The notes below the pieces were generated by a model. The model saw only the letters and a list, made by a program, of their open reading frames with translations. It searched no databases and had not been told where the DNA came from. The position numbers were made by a program, and so were the translations under genes. Below, in pieces: positions 24,727 to 36,780 of a stretch of 64,000 bases of DNA (its first letter is position 1; each line of letters opens with the position of its first letter). Source of the stretch: Echinometra lucunter (taxonomy: Eukaryota > Echinodermata > Echinoidea > Camarodonta > Echinometridae); assembly GCA_029962745.1 (NCBI GenBank), contig CM057170.1, forward strand, positions 22,413,504-22,477,503. The letters are read 5' to 3'.

Positions 24727-24955
24727 GTTTCGTTACGGCTTCAAGCGGGTATTCCTCTGTCTCCTACCCATCCGGATTAACGGCTATAACCAACAACAAG
24801 GCTCGAACGTCCCCGCGAGCTCCAACGCCACCAACACCACCAACTACATGTGCAGCCAACGCATCGTCAACGGCAAGGACCACAGAACCGTGTCTTATCG
24901 GATGCCTTCGGTCGGTATTACGTCGGCGAGCGACTCTGCCGAGGACACGATGTGA
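24727..24955 (+). CDS. Tachykinin-type GPCR, terminal exon: helix 8 and cytoplasmic tail
   Basis: This last coding exon begins after gtttttcgtcatgcag. Its first base completes the Arg codon left open by the TM6-TM7 exon, giving ...CWLNDR then FRYGFKRVFLCLLPI. That is a typical helix 8 after TM7 of tachykinin receptors, with a Cys that could be palmitoylated. An Asn/Ser/Thr-rich tail follows and ends SASDSAEDTM before TGA at 24953-24955. Serines and threonines in the tail are plausible kinase/arrestin sites (inference). The annotated tail is short, about 75 residues after NDR. Coding-like sequence continues in another frame just past the stop, so the true C-terminus may be longer. GC-rich codon use contrasts strongly with the AT-rich intron before it. 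Confidence 0.9.
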
Positions 24956-25100
24956 TAACGAAGGTGACATCGAAGGCAACATGCCGAACAATGAAATACA
25001 CGATGTCTTGCTGAGCGGCTTCCGTGCGGAGGCCCGAATGAACCCGAGTATCCCGGTCGAACGCATGCAGAAATATGAACATGTGTCTTTCGGGATTTGA
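24951..25100 (+). CDS. Probable frameshifted continuation of the receptor C-tail
   Basis: Starting at TGT 24951, two bases before the annotated TGA, 49 codons run open to TGA at 25098-25100 in the third frame relative to the exon. The peptide begins CDNEGDIEGNMPNNEIHDVL and ends ERMQKYEHVSFGI. Composition and codon choice (GCG, CCG, GTC, CGC, AAC, GGC) resemble the preceding exon and not the AT-rich flanks. One surplus base, or two missing, somewhere around 24930-24952 would fuse it to the receptor tail. I cannot tell a sequencing or assembly error from a real allele or fixed truncation. A chance open frame in GC-rich 3' UTR is the alternative. Confidence 0.5.
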   Translation, partial: CDNEGDIEGNMPNNEIHDVLLSGFRAEARMNPSIPVERMQKYEHVSFGI

Positions 25101-26010
25101 ATAGTTGAAGATAAGAACTACTGAAAATGGATGGTCTTATACTGACAACACCTTTAAAATGTTAAGACTGCAAATATCTTCTATTTTGTCAACGAAAGCT
25201 GTTGTGAGTTTAATGTCGTTTTCTTCAGCATGTTTACAACATTTTAACTCTGACACAATTTTAAGAGCGAGCTTTATTTTACCTCGACTAAAAACTATTT
25301 TAAGTTATCGTAATAGTCGAGAAATGTATCCTTAGAAAAAATTGTCGTTTCCCCTTGAACGTACAGTAGAATCGATGTATTGTGTGTGATGTCCAGCTTC
25401 TCAAACGGTTTCGTTACCAGAGGTACAATTGCAAGTTGTATACCTTTTTTTTTCCAGATTAATATGATATGTTTTCAATTTGTAATTGCAAGACACTTGT
25501 TTCTGATTGTATGATATTTCGAAAATCCCCAGTGTTTTTTGATCGGCAGATTTTTTTCTCAACCCAGGGCGAAACGGAACGATATGATTAATGGCCCTCC
25601 GGACAGGTTTTTATTTGCAGTTTTCTGTATGAACACCCATATATGTGCTCGTCTCTTGTGTTTGCCGATCATGTAGGCGGTGACAGACTTTAACATTTAA
25701 AGATTTTCAAAAAAGAAATGGATTTTCCTTTTCAAGTATTTAGATTAAAGAGGGTGTCAAACCTTGCTTCAGGTTGAAATGGAGAAAAGCTGAAATTAAT
25801 TTTGTTTTTTAATTGGTCACATTTGTGAAAAGACAGATAAATGACGAAGTATTTAAGACAATTATGCAAATTGGCAACTCTAGAATTTACTTTTAAATCT
25901 TCTCTATCTTGTTCATCGAAATAGAAAAAAAAATGCATTTTGAGGAAATGTGTTGCAAGCTGTACTTTCATGTTGAGGAATTAGGAAATTTCCAAATGTC
26001 AAAATAAATT
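25101..26010 (+). other. Probable 3' untranslated region of the receptor gene
   Basis: AT-rich sequence after the last coding codons, with no ORF of note. ATTAAA at about 25743 and AATAAA at about 26003 are candidate poly(A) signals. Neither can be confirmed without transcript data. Confidence 0.35.
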
Positions 26011-29000
26011 TCACGATTTCAGATATGACGGTCTCTTTATTATAGCACTCTGAAGGAAAACGGCTAGTCGGGGTATTTTCATGATAACGGAGGATTGTGC
26101 TTTGTTATTTAACCATGAGCGCGAATTTGCATAACCATCCATAACTAGCGCCTGGGATACCGTGCCTGAGTAATTAAATCTACATCTCCGATGATAAAAG
26201 TGAGATGAAACTATGGAAACTATGGAAACCATGCTGGATTTACATGAACTATGTCAAATTCAAGGTGTGCCTACCTCAGGGAATAAAGCAAATAAGCTTG
26301 AGGATAAAGGAGAAGCTGTTATAAGATCAAAATTTCCTCGACTTTGACAAGTCAATATATTTTGTTGATCCAGTAATAGGAGAAAATGTAGACCTTATAA
26401 TGAGTTGTATCAAATAAACAACTTTATCTGTGTAGTCGGTCTGAAATAATTCCTCGTTTGTTAGCTTGAAGTTATAAAACAGGCATTCAACTCTCAATCA
26501 TTAAAGGGACGAAAGGGGGTGCGATTAGGAAGGCTAGTGCCAAAACACTGTATTAAAATTGTGCTAATTGTAGTCGCTATGTTAATATAACAGCGTAATG
26601 CGCATCGTTGGTCTAAGCACACGTTGACGGTGCACACCATTTACAGTTCCGATTTTACAGTTTTAGCCCAAGACCTATTGCTGAGGTAATCAATTTTTTT
26701 TTAAAGTCAACCTATACAAACATTAATTGTGTAATCATATTCTAGAGGCTCCATCTTATGTTTTTTTCCATATCAGCAATACAAAATCAGTTGGTTAAAT
26801 CCATTATTATTTATTGATCTGTTGTTGTTGTTTTTATATTCAGTTATCATTTATTGCAGATGGTTCTAATATAAAGTCAGAGTATGTTCCCTTTTTGCCT
26901 TTTTTTTAAACTCAATGTATCATTACACTTTCTCGATTTCAGACTAACCATGCTAAAACATACACACTTTTTGTTTTGTTCTATTTGCAATGTTCCCCAA
27001 ACTGTCCAGTGTTAAAAGAATACATGAAGTTTAGCGAGTATAGTGTAACATTCTTTCGCCTAAAGGCCAACTCTTTGATCGAAGCCCTTGTCAAGTAGTC
27101 GACTGTGTTTCCAAGCCTACATTCTCAGAAAAACCTAACAAAACACACCGCCATTCTACATATTAGATTAATTTCCTTGGACCTGTCTAACCAAGTGGCA
27201 ACTCTTGTAACTCACATTTTGTTCGTTTCTGTGTCCTAAAAATATTCCGACTACACGACCTAAATTCGTAAATTCGCCAGGGTGTAGTGTTCGTTGAATT
27301 TCCTCAAATTTGCCTGCAAAAGCCACCGCTAACTTGCCTTCGATTTTGAGACGAAAGCAAGCGGAAGCCAGTACTTTGTCGGGACATGTCAAAGATAAAA
27401 ATCTAAATTTTGACAAAGAAATCTATTGATATCATTTCTAATAAATTTCTCATCTTCGGAATGAAAGAATTCTCTTCGGGCAGGTTGGGAGACTTTATTT
27501 TTGATTTTTTAATGAATATCCTTTACGCTTTATACCATCAGTCCCCAGAAACGTTTGCAGTTCCTGTCATAGTTTCCGGAACATAACTTCACGACTGAAG
27601 GCGAGGAACTACCAATTCATCGACAACACATTATACGGCAAACATGACAAACCCAATAACCAGACCGGACACCGCTGACAAGGAAAAGGCGACTTGAATG
27701 AATTACCAAACGACCATCTACTTTTTTTTTCTTCACTGTAACTCAGTAACTCTACTGACTCCAACGTCAATACTATCCAATGACTCTGCAGGAACCGACT
27801 TTTGATATCATTCACCAACTCTTGTACATCCGATTCATCTGATGACAGATGAATTAAAAGTGAAAATCTTCATGAATGTGCCCTTTGGCTAGTGGAAAAG
27901 GGTGGCCCTGTATAAACCAATGGTGACGAAATTCAGTCGACAACAGGTTCAAATCTAACTCCGTGACTCAAAAAGTGTAGCGAATGGTATGACTTTGACA
28001 ATCACCATGTCATGCACATACTAAAAACTTAGGCTACTACCGGGTGGGGGGGGGGGAGGGGGGGGGGAGGGGGGGGGGTCTAAAACCTAAACTCTACATG
28101 GGAATTTTGACGCGACCTGCCTACTCTCAACCAACCTTCCCACCATATATCGACCGATCCTCAAACCAATCCGACCTGTTCTAAGGGAAACTCTGCTCTT
28201 ATCAACCGACGCCCCGACCGCGTGTAGAGCGATTTCAACATAAAATATCGACTGGCTTATGCTATCCGGAAAAAAAGTTGTTCTACGTCTTCCCTTCGAC
28301 AGATGCATGCTCCTGACTCAACAAAGGACAGAGATTCGAGCCTCTCTTAATTAATTCAAGAACCCCTTTTTCTTCACAGATATAGATAGAGCACCGGACA
28401 GTTTATCAGGTAGTGAACTTACCAGGATTGTTCAGAGGAGTCATCCACCTTCTAATGGAAAACACTGATGGCAATTATCCCTATTGTTCCCCGTCCAGGC
28501 CGTTAAGGCCATTCCTTGAGGCCTTGTCTGGTCAATCCACTAGGAGAAGCATATTACTACCGGTGGATCGATCTCCAACTCGTGTATTGCGTCACAAGAA
28601 CTGGGGGACCCTGGGGACCCTTAATGACTTGGTATCCGAAAAGAAAACAGATGTATTGCTAAACAGTGCATTCCCTTATCTATGTTTTCTCTATCCTATA
28701 TCTTAATGTACATCATCGGTGTCACGGTATGGTACTCGTCGTTTTCTTCCCATGCCTTTTCCTTGTTTGTTTATCTATTTCTTGCTGTAGTTCTCTGACA
28801 AGACAAGGAATTTGGGGGTGATATTGACATGCTTAATATCAATTTCTCTCAAACCTTTTCTCTCCTGTAGTGTAATTCCCTCTTTCTCCCCCAACTCTCT
28901 CTTGCACTTTGTCTGCATCGTATTGTTTTCATTTCAACTGTCTCCCCCTCTCGATCTTTAATTGTACATACAGCTCATCTTTTGTCCTCTCACGTCCCAT

Positions 29001-30148
29001 CTCTCGTGCGCCTTTGTATTCCAACCCCATCTAGCTCCTCCCTCCCCCTCTCTCTCTTTCTCTCTCCCCCTCTCTCTCTAGCTGTCTCTTCTCATCTCTA
29101 TCTATCTCTCTTTCTCAGTGTTATACGTCTTGTTTAGTTCCCTTATCTGTCCCTCATGTATCTTCCGTTATCCCTCTCCTCCTTCTTTCATGACTTGCGG
29201 ACGTTCCACCTGAACACAACAGTTGTTACCGTTTTCAAACTCCTATCTTTGACGAAACCATGACTTTGATAACTGAACGTAACTTTGCCTTTTTTTCCAT
29301 GGACTCGCCATGAAATCGATTTTTTTTTTTCCAATTCCACTGACATTTCACAAAGGTGACTGAATTGACACTTTCCAAACCATGTTTCACGGCTTCGCGA
29401 CATGAATAAGAGATGGCGCTGGCTACATGCGCATATGATGCTGTCTCAAAGGCTTATTCTCTAATAAATCTACTTTGTAATAATTGATATTCTTGATTTT
29501 ATGAAAGCAGAATAAAATGCCTGATAGGCTTAATGTCAAGCAATCAGGACCATGAACAGAAAAATCGTATTACCCAAGGATCTGTGAAAATAAATGTTAC
29601 TTTGCAAGAAAATTAGGTCTTTGTAAAATTGTCGGCGAGAAAATGAAAAATACATTTCCTTGCACTTTAAATGCATAAGACAATATGTTCATTTTTTGCT
29701 TGTTTCCATAAATCATATGTTAACGTTTTTCGCTAGATCTCATTGCATGGGTAAAATGTGAACATGATAGGTTTTATACAGGAATATTGCAAGTCCTTTC
29801 CTCTTGGTAATTATTTTTGTTTGCTCGTTTGTGTGTGCTTGGTGTTGTTTGATTTGTTTCGACATGGGACACTGACATTGACAATGACCGGACAACTGGT
29901 GGAGCACAGTACTTCGTGACGCAGACATTAAAATCATTTTGCCCTTGCTATTTGTCAGTTTTCTCCTCCATCTTCCGAAGATGACGCCAGTCACTGACCA
30001 TGCTGACGCACTACTGCTTCAAGCATATGACCCGCAATTCCTAACGACCATGACTTTAATGGATTTCCTCATACGGGATGTAATGTCTGGTTTAGGCGAG
30101 GCGTCATTATGACTACGTCAGTACCTGCGCTAATCAATCATTTGAGTT
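26011..30148. other. Intergenic sequence, no gene recognised
   Basis: Mostly unique AT-rich sequence. A poly-G block lies at 28042-28078 and a pyrimidine-rich stretch at about 28900-29180. ORFs are short, unrelated to families I know, and lack supporting splice structure. Confidence 0.5.
28042..28078 (+). repeat. G-rich run interrupted by single A/T
   Basis: Runs of more than five G separated by A or T form a strong potential G-quadruplex on the + strand. Confidence 0.85.
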
Positions 30149-30648
30149 NNNNNNNNNNNNNNNNNNNNNNNNNNNNNNNNNNNNNNNNNNNNNNNNNNNN
30201 NNNNNNNNNNNNNNNNNNNNNNNNNNNNNNNNNNNNNNNNNNNNNNNNNNNNNNNNNNNNNNNNNNNNNNNNNNNNNNNNNNNNNNNNNNNNNNNNNNNN
30301 NNNNNNNNNNNNNNNNNNNNNNNNNNNNNNNNNNNNNNNNNNNNNNNNNNNNNNNNNNNNNNNNNNNNNNNNNNNNNNNNNNNNNNNNNNNNNNNNNNNN
30401 NNNNNNNNNNNNNNNNNNNNNNNNNNNNNNNNNNNNNNNNNNNNNNNNNNNNNNNNNNNNNNNNNNNNNNNNNNNNNNNNNNNNNNNNNNNNNNNNNNNN
30501 NNNNNNNNNNNNNNNNNNNNNNNNNNNNNNNNNNNNNNNNNNNNNNNNNNNNNNNNNNNNNNNNNNNNNNNNNNNNNNNNNNNNNNNNNNNNNNNNNNNN
30601 NNNNNNNNNNNNNNNNNNNNNNNNNNNNNNNNNNNNNNNNNNNNNNNN
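30149..30648. other. Assembly gap, 500 N
   Basis: Exactly 500 undetermined bases, a round number typical of an estimated or fixed-size scaffold gap. The three X-filled reading frames across it are not genes. Confidence 1.
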
Positions 30649-30680
30649 AGTTGAAGGCAATTAGCCAATTAGCTAGCTCT

Positions 30681-30759
30681 TTAACCCGTTGGCTGCTGGA
30701 GCCGGCTGGCCCCTGTACTAAGTCTGTGGGAATAAGAGAATTCAGTATTCAACGGGATA
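30681..30759 (-). repeat. Short TTAA-ended palindromic repeat, copy 2
   Basis: Reverse-orientation copy. Read on the minus strand it has TTATCCCGTTGAATACTGAA at one end and CCAACGGGTTAA at the other, and it retains the central CTTAGTACAGGGGCC-like core. Confidence 0.8.
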
Positions 30760-30966
30760 ATGCCTGATTTGTTCTGTCTGTTTTTCTTTTACCATCAGTG
30801 ACCACGTTTGCCTTTTAAATGATATCAAAATAACTTATTGCGCCAAGAGTTCTTACATCAAGCAAATAACCAGATAACGCTTCGCATGCGACGGGCATAA
30901 TCTAGAATCGTGTCATCAAACATGTAGAGCTCGTATAGGCAGTCTGCCTTTCTATCCCCCTTGCTG

Positions 30967-31166
30967 TGGTTATTGGTTTATTTTTACCTGACTGCTAAGA
31001 AAGCACGCATGCTTGTAATAAGGATCGACGGATTAAAATCCTCTCCGATGGACCTGGGAATGAATGTTATTGCCTTACCAAAGCTAGCGCAACGATTTGG
31101 CTACGAACCAGGGCCACCGGACTACAAGACCAGTGCTCTACCAAGAGCTGTCGCAGATTCTCTTGG
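30967..31166 (-). repeat. tRNA-derived SINE (family A), - orientation
   Basis: On the minus strand it reads GGTAGAGCACTGGTCTTGTA, CTGGTTCGTAGCC (B-box position), CTTTGGTAAGGCAATAA and AGCATGCGTGCTTTCTTAGC. This follows the same order as the SINE at 2211-2475. The + strand ORF across it is an antisense shadow. Confidence 0.8.
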
Positions 31167-32401
31167 AACAAGTGTGCGTGTTTAAAAAAAAAAGAAAGAA
31201 AATATATATATATATATTCAGTGAAATTAATAATCTTTCCTTTTTGATAAATTTTTCTTTCCCGTAAGATTCGACTTCCCTCTCTCTCTCTCTCTCTCTG
31301 ACGCCGACCTTTCTCTCTGTCTTTCCTCGCATTTCATCCGACATCTTCTTTAGACGAGTCCTAAATCAATCCGACACAGTAAAGACAACATCCATTCAGC
31401 ATGTATACAGTGTCTCATTTACTCGACGTAACCACTTTATCACAGAACATTATCTTGATTGCAATCCTATCACCAGTTGATAGCTGCGGGGCCTTGACAT
31501 CAAGATGTGTTACCATTCTCTCCTCGCCTGCCAATAGACCAGACTTGTTCGACGTTGAAGGTGTGAAGAGATTTGTTCCCTAGAGAGCATGCGTGATGAC
31601 GAAATTACTTGTCAACGCGAAAGACAAACGAGATGTGATTAGGAAGTGCTGCTCAAGGACTGCTTGTAATCAAAATGTTATCATTTACGGTTTGAAAATT
31701 ATATTTCGTTGCAAGTCACTGATGTCCACTATCGTTTAGATGTGTTCCAGTCTACTTCTCTTCTTCAAAATGTATATCCTATTTCTCTGATTAAAGACGT
31801 GTGTTTATGAATAGGCTACAGGGGATTGGAAGGTGTCATTGACGAAAAAGAATCATAGATAAAATAACGAATTATGATGTGCTTCAAAACTACGGACTCT
31901 CCCCCCCCCCCCCCCTCTCTCTCTCTAGGACAGAAAGAAAATTCATAACTTCGAGTATCCTCCTCTGTCACTGTCTGTGTGACCCACAAGTTTAGCGGAC
32001 ACAATCAAGTTAACTTTAATAAGCCTACGTAAGTGCTATGCCTTAAAGCGTAAGTTCTACAGTTTTCATTGACCGACAACTTTGTGATCCAGGCCTGGGC
32101 TGAAATAATGTTTCACAAACTAAAAACTAAGCGTCTGAATATCGCATTTGAAACAGATATTCAGGGAAAGCATGTACTTCCTTGATTTCATGGAGTTCCT
32201 TTCCAAACATGCCAAAAGGGGCTTATGTCCATTCTTGAAAGAAACCTGAGCTTTTTTTAAATATCAGAACAATGTTCAAACTTTGTACTTGTCTTTTGAA
32301 CAAGTTATTAAGCTAAATTCACAGAGCATTCATGAAAAAATGTCCTTTTCTATAGACGTCTGTATAAAATCTGGCAAACAAATGAATTTTCTGATGGTAG
32401 A

Positions 32402-33165
32402 AAAGTGGACCTTACCCCTCTTGCAAACAAACTCCTTATTTTTTGCTATACCTCCCCATGCTGAGCATTTTATTTTTAAGTTTGAAAGTTCAGTTCTGTT
32501 ATTATACTGTGCATACGATAATTATTCTAATCATCTATTCTAGCTCTGTTTAGTTGTGGTTTGATGTCAATATGGGGAGGAGGTTGGAAATTTATTGCCT
32601 GATTACACAATTAATATGTAATTACCTGTGGAGGGTTTCCCTCGCACCTATTGCCATAGATTCCTCCGAAGACTGATAAATAGAATATACTTTTTAAGCT
32701 GCCAAGTTTCACATGGTACATACTTTGCTGATCTTGCAATTATGCAATTACTTTCAACAAATAAATTCTTCTCTGAAGTTACCAAAGTGGATCTATCCCC
32801 TTTTGCAAACAAAGTCTTATTTTTATTTTTATTTTTTGCTTTACCTCTCCATTTTGGGTATTTTATTTGTTTTGAAATATGAACATGATGAAAGTTACTT
32901 CAGTTCTGTTACTACTGTGCATACGACCATTTAGTCTTCTAGATCTGTCTTGTTGTGTTTTGATATCAATATTGGGAGGAGGTTTGAAATCATTCTCTGA
33001 TTACATCATTAATATGTAATTAACTGTGGAGGCTTTCCCTCACACTCGTTATCATAGATTCCCCCGAAGACTGATTAATGGAATGTACTTTTAAGCTAGC
33101 ACAAGTTTCACATGGTACATACTTTGCTGATTTTGCAATTACGCAATTACTTTCAATAAAATGTA
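32402..33165 (+). repeat. Tandem duplication of an approximately 390-bp unit
   Basis: Two copies at about 32402-32765 and 32784-33165 share AAGTTTCACATGGTACATAC, ATTAATATGTAATTA.CTGTGG, TGCATACGA and many other blocks in the same order, with scattered substitutions and small indels. The start-to-start distance is about 382 and the end-to-end distance about 399. It is non-coding. Confidence 0.85.
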
Positions 33166-34135
33166 ATTAGAAGACAATTACATGTACGAATCATGGTTGA
33201 TGATTAAGTTTCAGATAATCGTCACTTTCACACGGGGTAAAATTCATGGTATGAAAAGCTGGTTAGTTTAAAGAGCTTTAAACTAATAAACTAGGCGATT
33301 CGATATATTATTTGTTCTAAAAAAATGTGTCAATACTATCGCTTATGATTTGTAATAATGCAATCGAAAAAGTATACATTAATGTCTATCTGTTCCTATG
33401 TCGATTTGTCTGTAATTATCTCAGTGATTATGGAACTGATTCACAATTGATTTGAATCGTCTTCGCCGCCCAGGCAATGTGCGATATTTTGGCAAATTCA
33501 TGAAGGTCCTGTGTCGGCTGAGATTCCTCAAAACCGGGCTGTTGAATCTTGCACATTGAAATAAGCGTGACACACACCGATCGGACAGCCAGATCGCCTG
33601 ATTTGTAAGCCTCTGCGAAACATGGTAAAAGTCAGGAGGTTTTTTTTTTCGTGAAAACGGAATGTACGTGTTTTATTCTTTTTTAATGATTTATCAATAT
33701 TCATTGTCATAATTTATGTTAATGAATAGCGATGATTTCTGGTATTTTAAAATGGACACTGTGTGTATTTCAACTTTGCTTTCCTGTGTGGCTTTAAAAT
33801 ACATGTATTCTCATAATGTTGCCCAACAATTTCCTTAATTTTTCAAACGATATGAAGTACACTGATTGACAGGTTAATCTGTGTAGAAAGATGAGACGAT
33901 TTTATACTTAGAAAGTGATGATGTTTTACCGCAAAGTGTGTTTAAATGATATTGTCTTGTATATTTTCAAGGAAGGGACGCTAGAAAGGAGTATTAATTG
34001 CCTGTTTTGAATAAATGAAAATAACATGTACATACATCAAACTGGTAATTGTTTGCTTTATTTAGGAGTTACGAGTGGGGCACAATACCATTATTTTTTT
34101 AAGCCATGAGAGTGATAGAGCTATTTCGGGTACAT

Positions 34136-34424
34136 GCCACGAGCTCGACACCCACCTTCCCACGAGTCCTACGTGCGGCCCACGAGTCAGACAACTAAGT
34201 CATACGGCCCACGAGCTCGACACTTTGTAAATTAGGCCCACGAGCTTCGATATGATATAGGCAAATAAGGCCCATGAACTCGACACTACAGTGGGCAGGT
34301 GGGCATAAAGTGTCGAGCTCGTGGGTCTTATTTTACTTGGTGTCTAGTTCATGGGCTGTATGACTCTTGGACCTTTTTCCAATGTCTAGCTCTAAGGCCG
34401 TATGACTCGTGGGTGTCGAGCTCT
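34136..34424. repeat. Foldback array of CCCACGAGCTCGACAC units
   Basis: The left arm (34136-34286) carries about six units starting CCCACGAG, several followed by CTCGACAC or TCATACGG. The right arm (34309-34424) carries the reverse complements (GTGTCGAGCTCGTGGG, TATGACTCGTGGG). A spacer of about 20 bp separates the arms. Units themselves contain GAGCTC palindromes. Confidence 0.85.
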
Positions 34425-34508
34425 TTGGATGAACCCCAAGTTTCACTGATAGAGGTGAGAGGGGGTGACAAGTCTCTAAAAACAGCTGCCAAGAGTATTC
34501 TTTTTTTA

Positions 34509-34868
34509 ACAAGTCCAAGCGAGCACATAAAAAGGGATATTCGTGTAGCATTACGGTATATTTTAAAGCGCATATGATGTCATTTAATAAGTTTTGAAGA
34601 GATTTAAAAATGTGCAGAGGGATCCAAAGGCTCTGGGAAGTCGTATTGCTCTTTCAAGTTTGTTAAGTCGGAATCGCAATTGATTCCCCATCCAAGCAAG
34701 CACATAAAAAGGGACATCTGATAGCATTACGGTATATTTTAAAGTGCATTTGATGTCTTTTGATATATAAGTTTGAAGAGGTTTAAAAGTGTGCAGAGGG
34801 ACCCAAAGACTCTGGATAATCCTTTTGCTCTTTCATGTTTGTTTGGCCCGAATCCCTATTAATTCCCC
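34509..34868 (+). repeat. Tandem duplication of an approximately 178-bp unit
   Basis: Copies at 34509-34686 and 34687-34868 share AGCATTACGGTATATTTTAA, GTGTGCAGAGGGA.CCAAAG and GAATC.C.ATTGATTCCCC-like ends. They lie directly after the foldback array. Confidence 0.85.
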
Positions 34869-34912
34869 GTCCGAAATCACGGTTAAGGTGCATGCATATG
34901 AATGAGGTTTCT

Positions 34913-34913
<1 letters not shown>

Positions 34914-34943
<30 letters not shown>
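34914..34943 (+). repeat. Poly-T run
   Basis: Homopolymer-rich stretch of about 25 T. It could be a retrotransposon tail on the minus strand, but no body is recognised. Confidence 0.6.
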
Positions 34944-34947
<4 letters not shown>

Positions 34948-35869
34948 GAGTTATGATGAAGATGGAACTTACTTTTTAAAATTTCCCATCCTTTTTCATG
35001 TTTCCTGGGAAGAATGTCTCAAGGGATTACTCTTCGAATACCCTATAATTCTAAAACGAAAACTTGAGGAGAATTACTTTAAGATTTTACCGGACAACTT
35101 TCTTGTCACATATGGGTGTGCGCGCGCGTGATGGTGAGTGCGCGAGGGTGGGTGAGCGTGTGTGCGTGCGTGTGTGTAATTCTTTAGTTTCAATGAAATC
35201 TCTAATAAAATAAGATATGGAAAAACAAAAGAAAAGGGGTATGAGTAGTCCCACATACATATTTCTGTGCGTAGAGAAATTGACTTTCAGCAGGATTGGG
35301 GCAATTTCTTCTCGTTTTGGTGATGCAACATCCTAAACATGCTAAAAGCTTCCACCAAACCGCATAACCATGATCATCATGATACCCTTCTTTTTCCACA
35401 TTGCTTCTAGATACTTTTCTCCCACAAGAAAGTTGCTTGACCAGAACCTGATTTATCTTTAAAGGGTTGAAAAATGCAATCATTTTTCCATGCTGCCTAT
35501 TACTGCTGACTTAGCAAGATCATGCATAATTCAAATGAATTCAAAGCCGCATTTGATTCCCCTGGATCAGAATCTTAAGAGCTATTGAGATTATGTGACG
35601 GCAGGATGAATAAATAAAATCGATGCTGACCTAAAAAACTGCCGCTGAACTTTTTGAAAATTATAAAACATATCAAATCAGGGAATTAGAACGTGAAACT
35701 ATTTATGATATATCACCTAATTCATTGTTTTGTCAATTTTCGCTTTGATTAATCCGGTTTACCATCTTCACGTCCTTGTTTTTCTAAAATGCTTCCAACT
35801 TCCTAACTAGCCATAATAGATTTACTTTTTTCTTTCATCTTTAGTCTCGTAGGTTTGGAAAATATTTTT

Positions 35870-36420
35870 CATCCTAACTCAACCACCTTCTCCTTATTAC
35901 TGCTCTCTTTCTATCCCCTACTACGCATTTTATCCTATCATTTCCCTGCTCCTTCTCTTCCTCCTCCATTTCGTCCTATCTCCCTTCTAACTACTTTGCC
36001 ATTCTTCTTTCATTCCCTTCCCTCCTTCTCATCCCATGCTCCTTTCCCCTTCTCCTCCTCTTCTTCCTCTTTTTTTCTCTTCCTTCCCCTCATCATTTTC
36101 TTTCTCCTTTTCCTCCTTTATCCATTTCCTTCTTGTTTCTAATTATTTCGTCATTCTTCTTTTATTTCCTTTCCTCCATCTTATCACATGCTCCTTCCCC
36201 CTTCTCATTTTCTTCCTCTTTCCTCTCTTCCTATCCCTCATCATTTTCTTTCACCTTTTCCTCCTCTATCTATATTATTTCCCCTCACCTTCTCCGTTTT
36301 CCTTCCTCCCCTTCTCTCTGTTTTTCACCTTCTTATCCTCCCACATGTAGCATTCTTATTCTTCACACCAGTTAACCTTTCCTCCCTATATCTCCTAGCA
36401 TTCACATGCTCTTTTTTTTC
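35870..36420 (+). repeat. Long polypyrimidine tract with approximately 152-bp internal duplication
   Basis: About 550 nt is almost entirely C/T. A block starting TAACTACTTTGCCATTCTTC near 35988 recurs at 36140 (TAATTATTTCGTCATTCTTC), with matching sequence following. Four overlapping + strand ORFs are low-complexity Ser/Phe/Leu artefacts. Confidence 0.85.
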
Positions 36421-36780
36421 TGGCCACCAAACGGTGACATGACGCCTTTCAAATCAGTCTCCTTTTTCCCATAATTGCCCCATCGAATGTCATCCAGATC
36501 CAGATCCATTCCAGCCCCTTTCCATAACGCTCAAGCATGCCACTCTATACCTGCCGTTTCATATCTGCGCATGAAGAATTCAAAAAGTGCAACGAAAGAA
36601 TTGGACACCCGTTCCCAAAGACAGTCTCTGAAATATTATATTTTGGTGGAGATGCTTGAGAATTCCCATTCGTAATGTGATCGATTCTTGAATGTCCTTG
36701 AACTGGAAGGAAAGGAGGTCGACCTTACAGTATAGGTGTCACTTTTTTTCCCAATGTCCCCACTCTCTCTATCTCTCTTC

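Noticed and set aside
24764..25066. Minus-strand ORF of 100 codons opposite the receptor's terminal exon
   Set aside because: Shadow of the GC-rich receptor exon. Splice phase and helix 8 homology place the gene on the + strand.
30109..30668. Three ORFs of about 180 codons
   Set aside because: They cross the 500-N gap, and almost all residues are undetermined.
30961..31185. 74-codon + strand ORF
   Set aside because: Antisense translation of a SINE copy.
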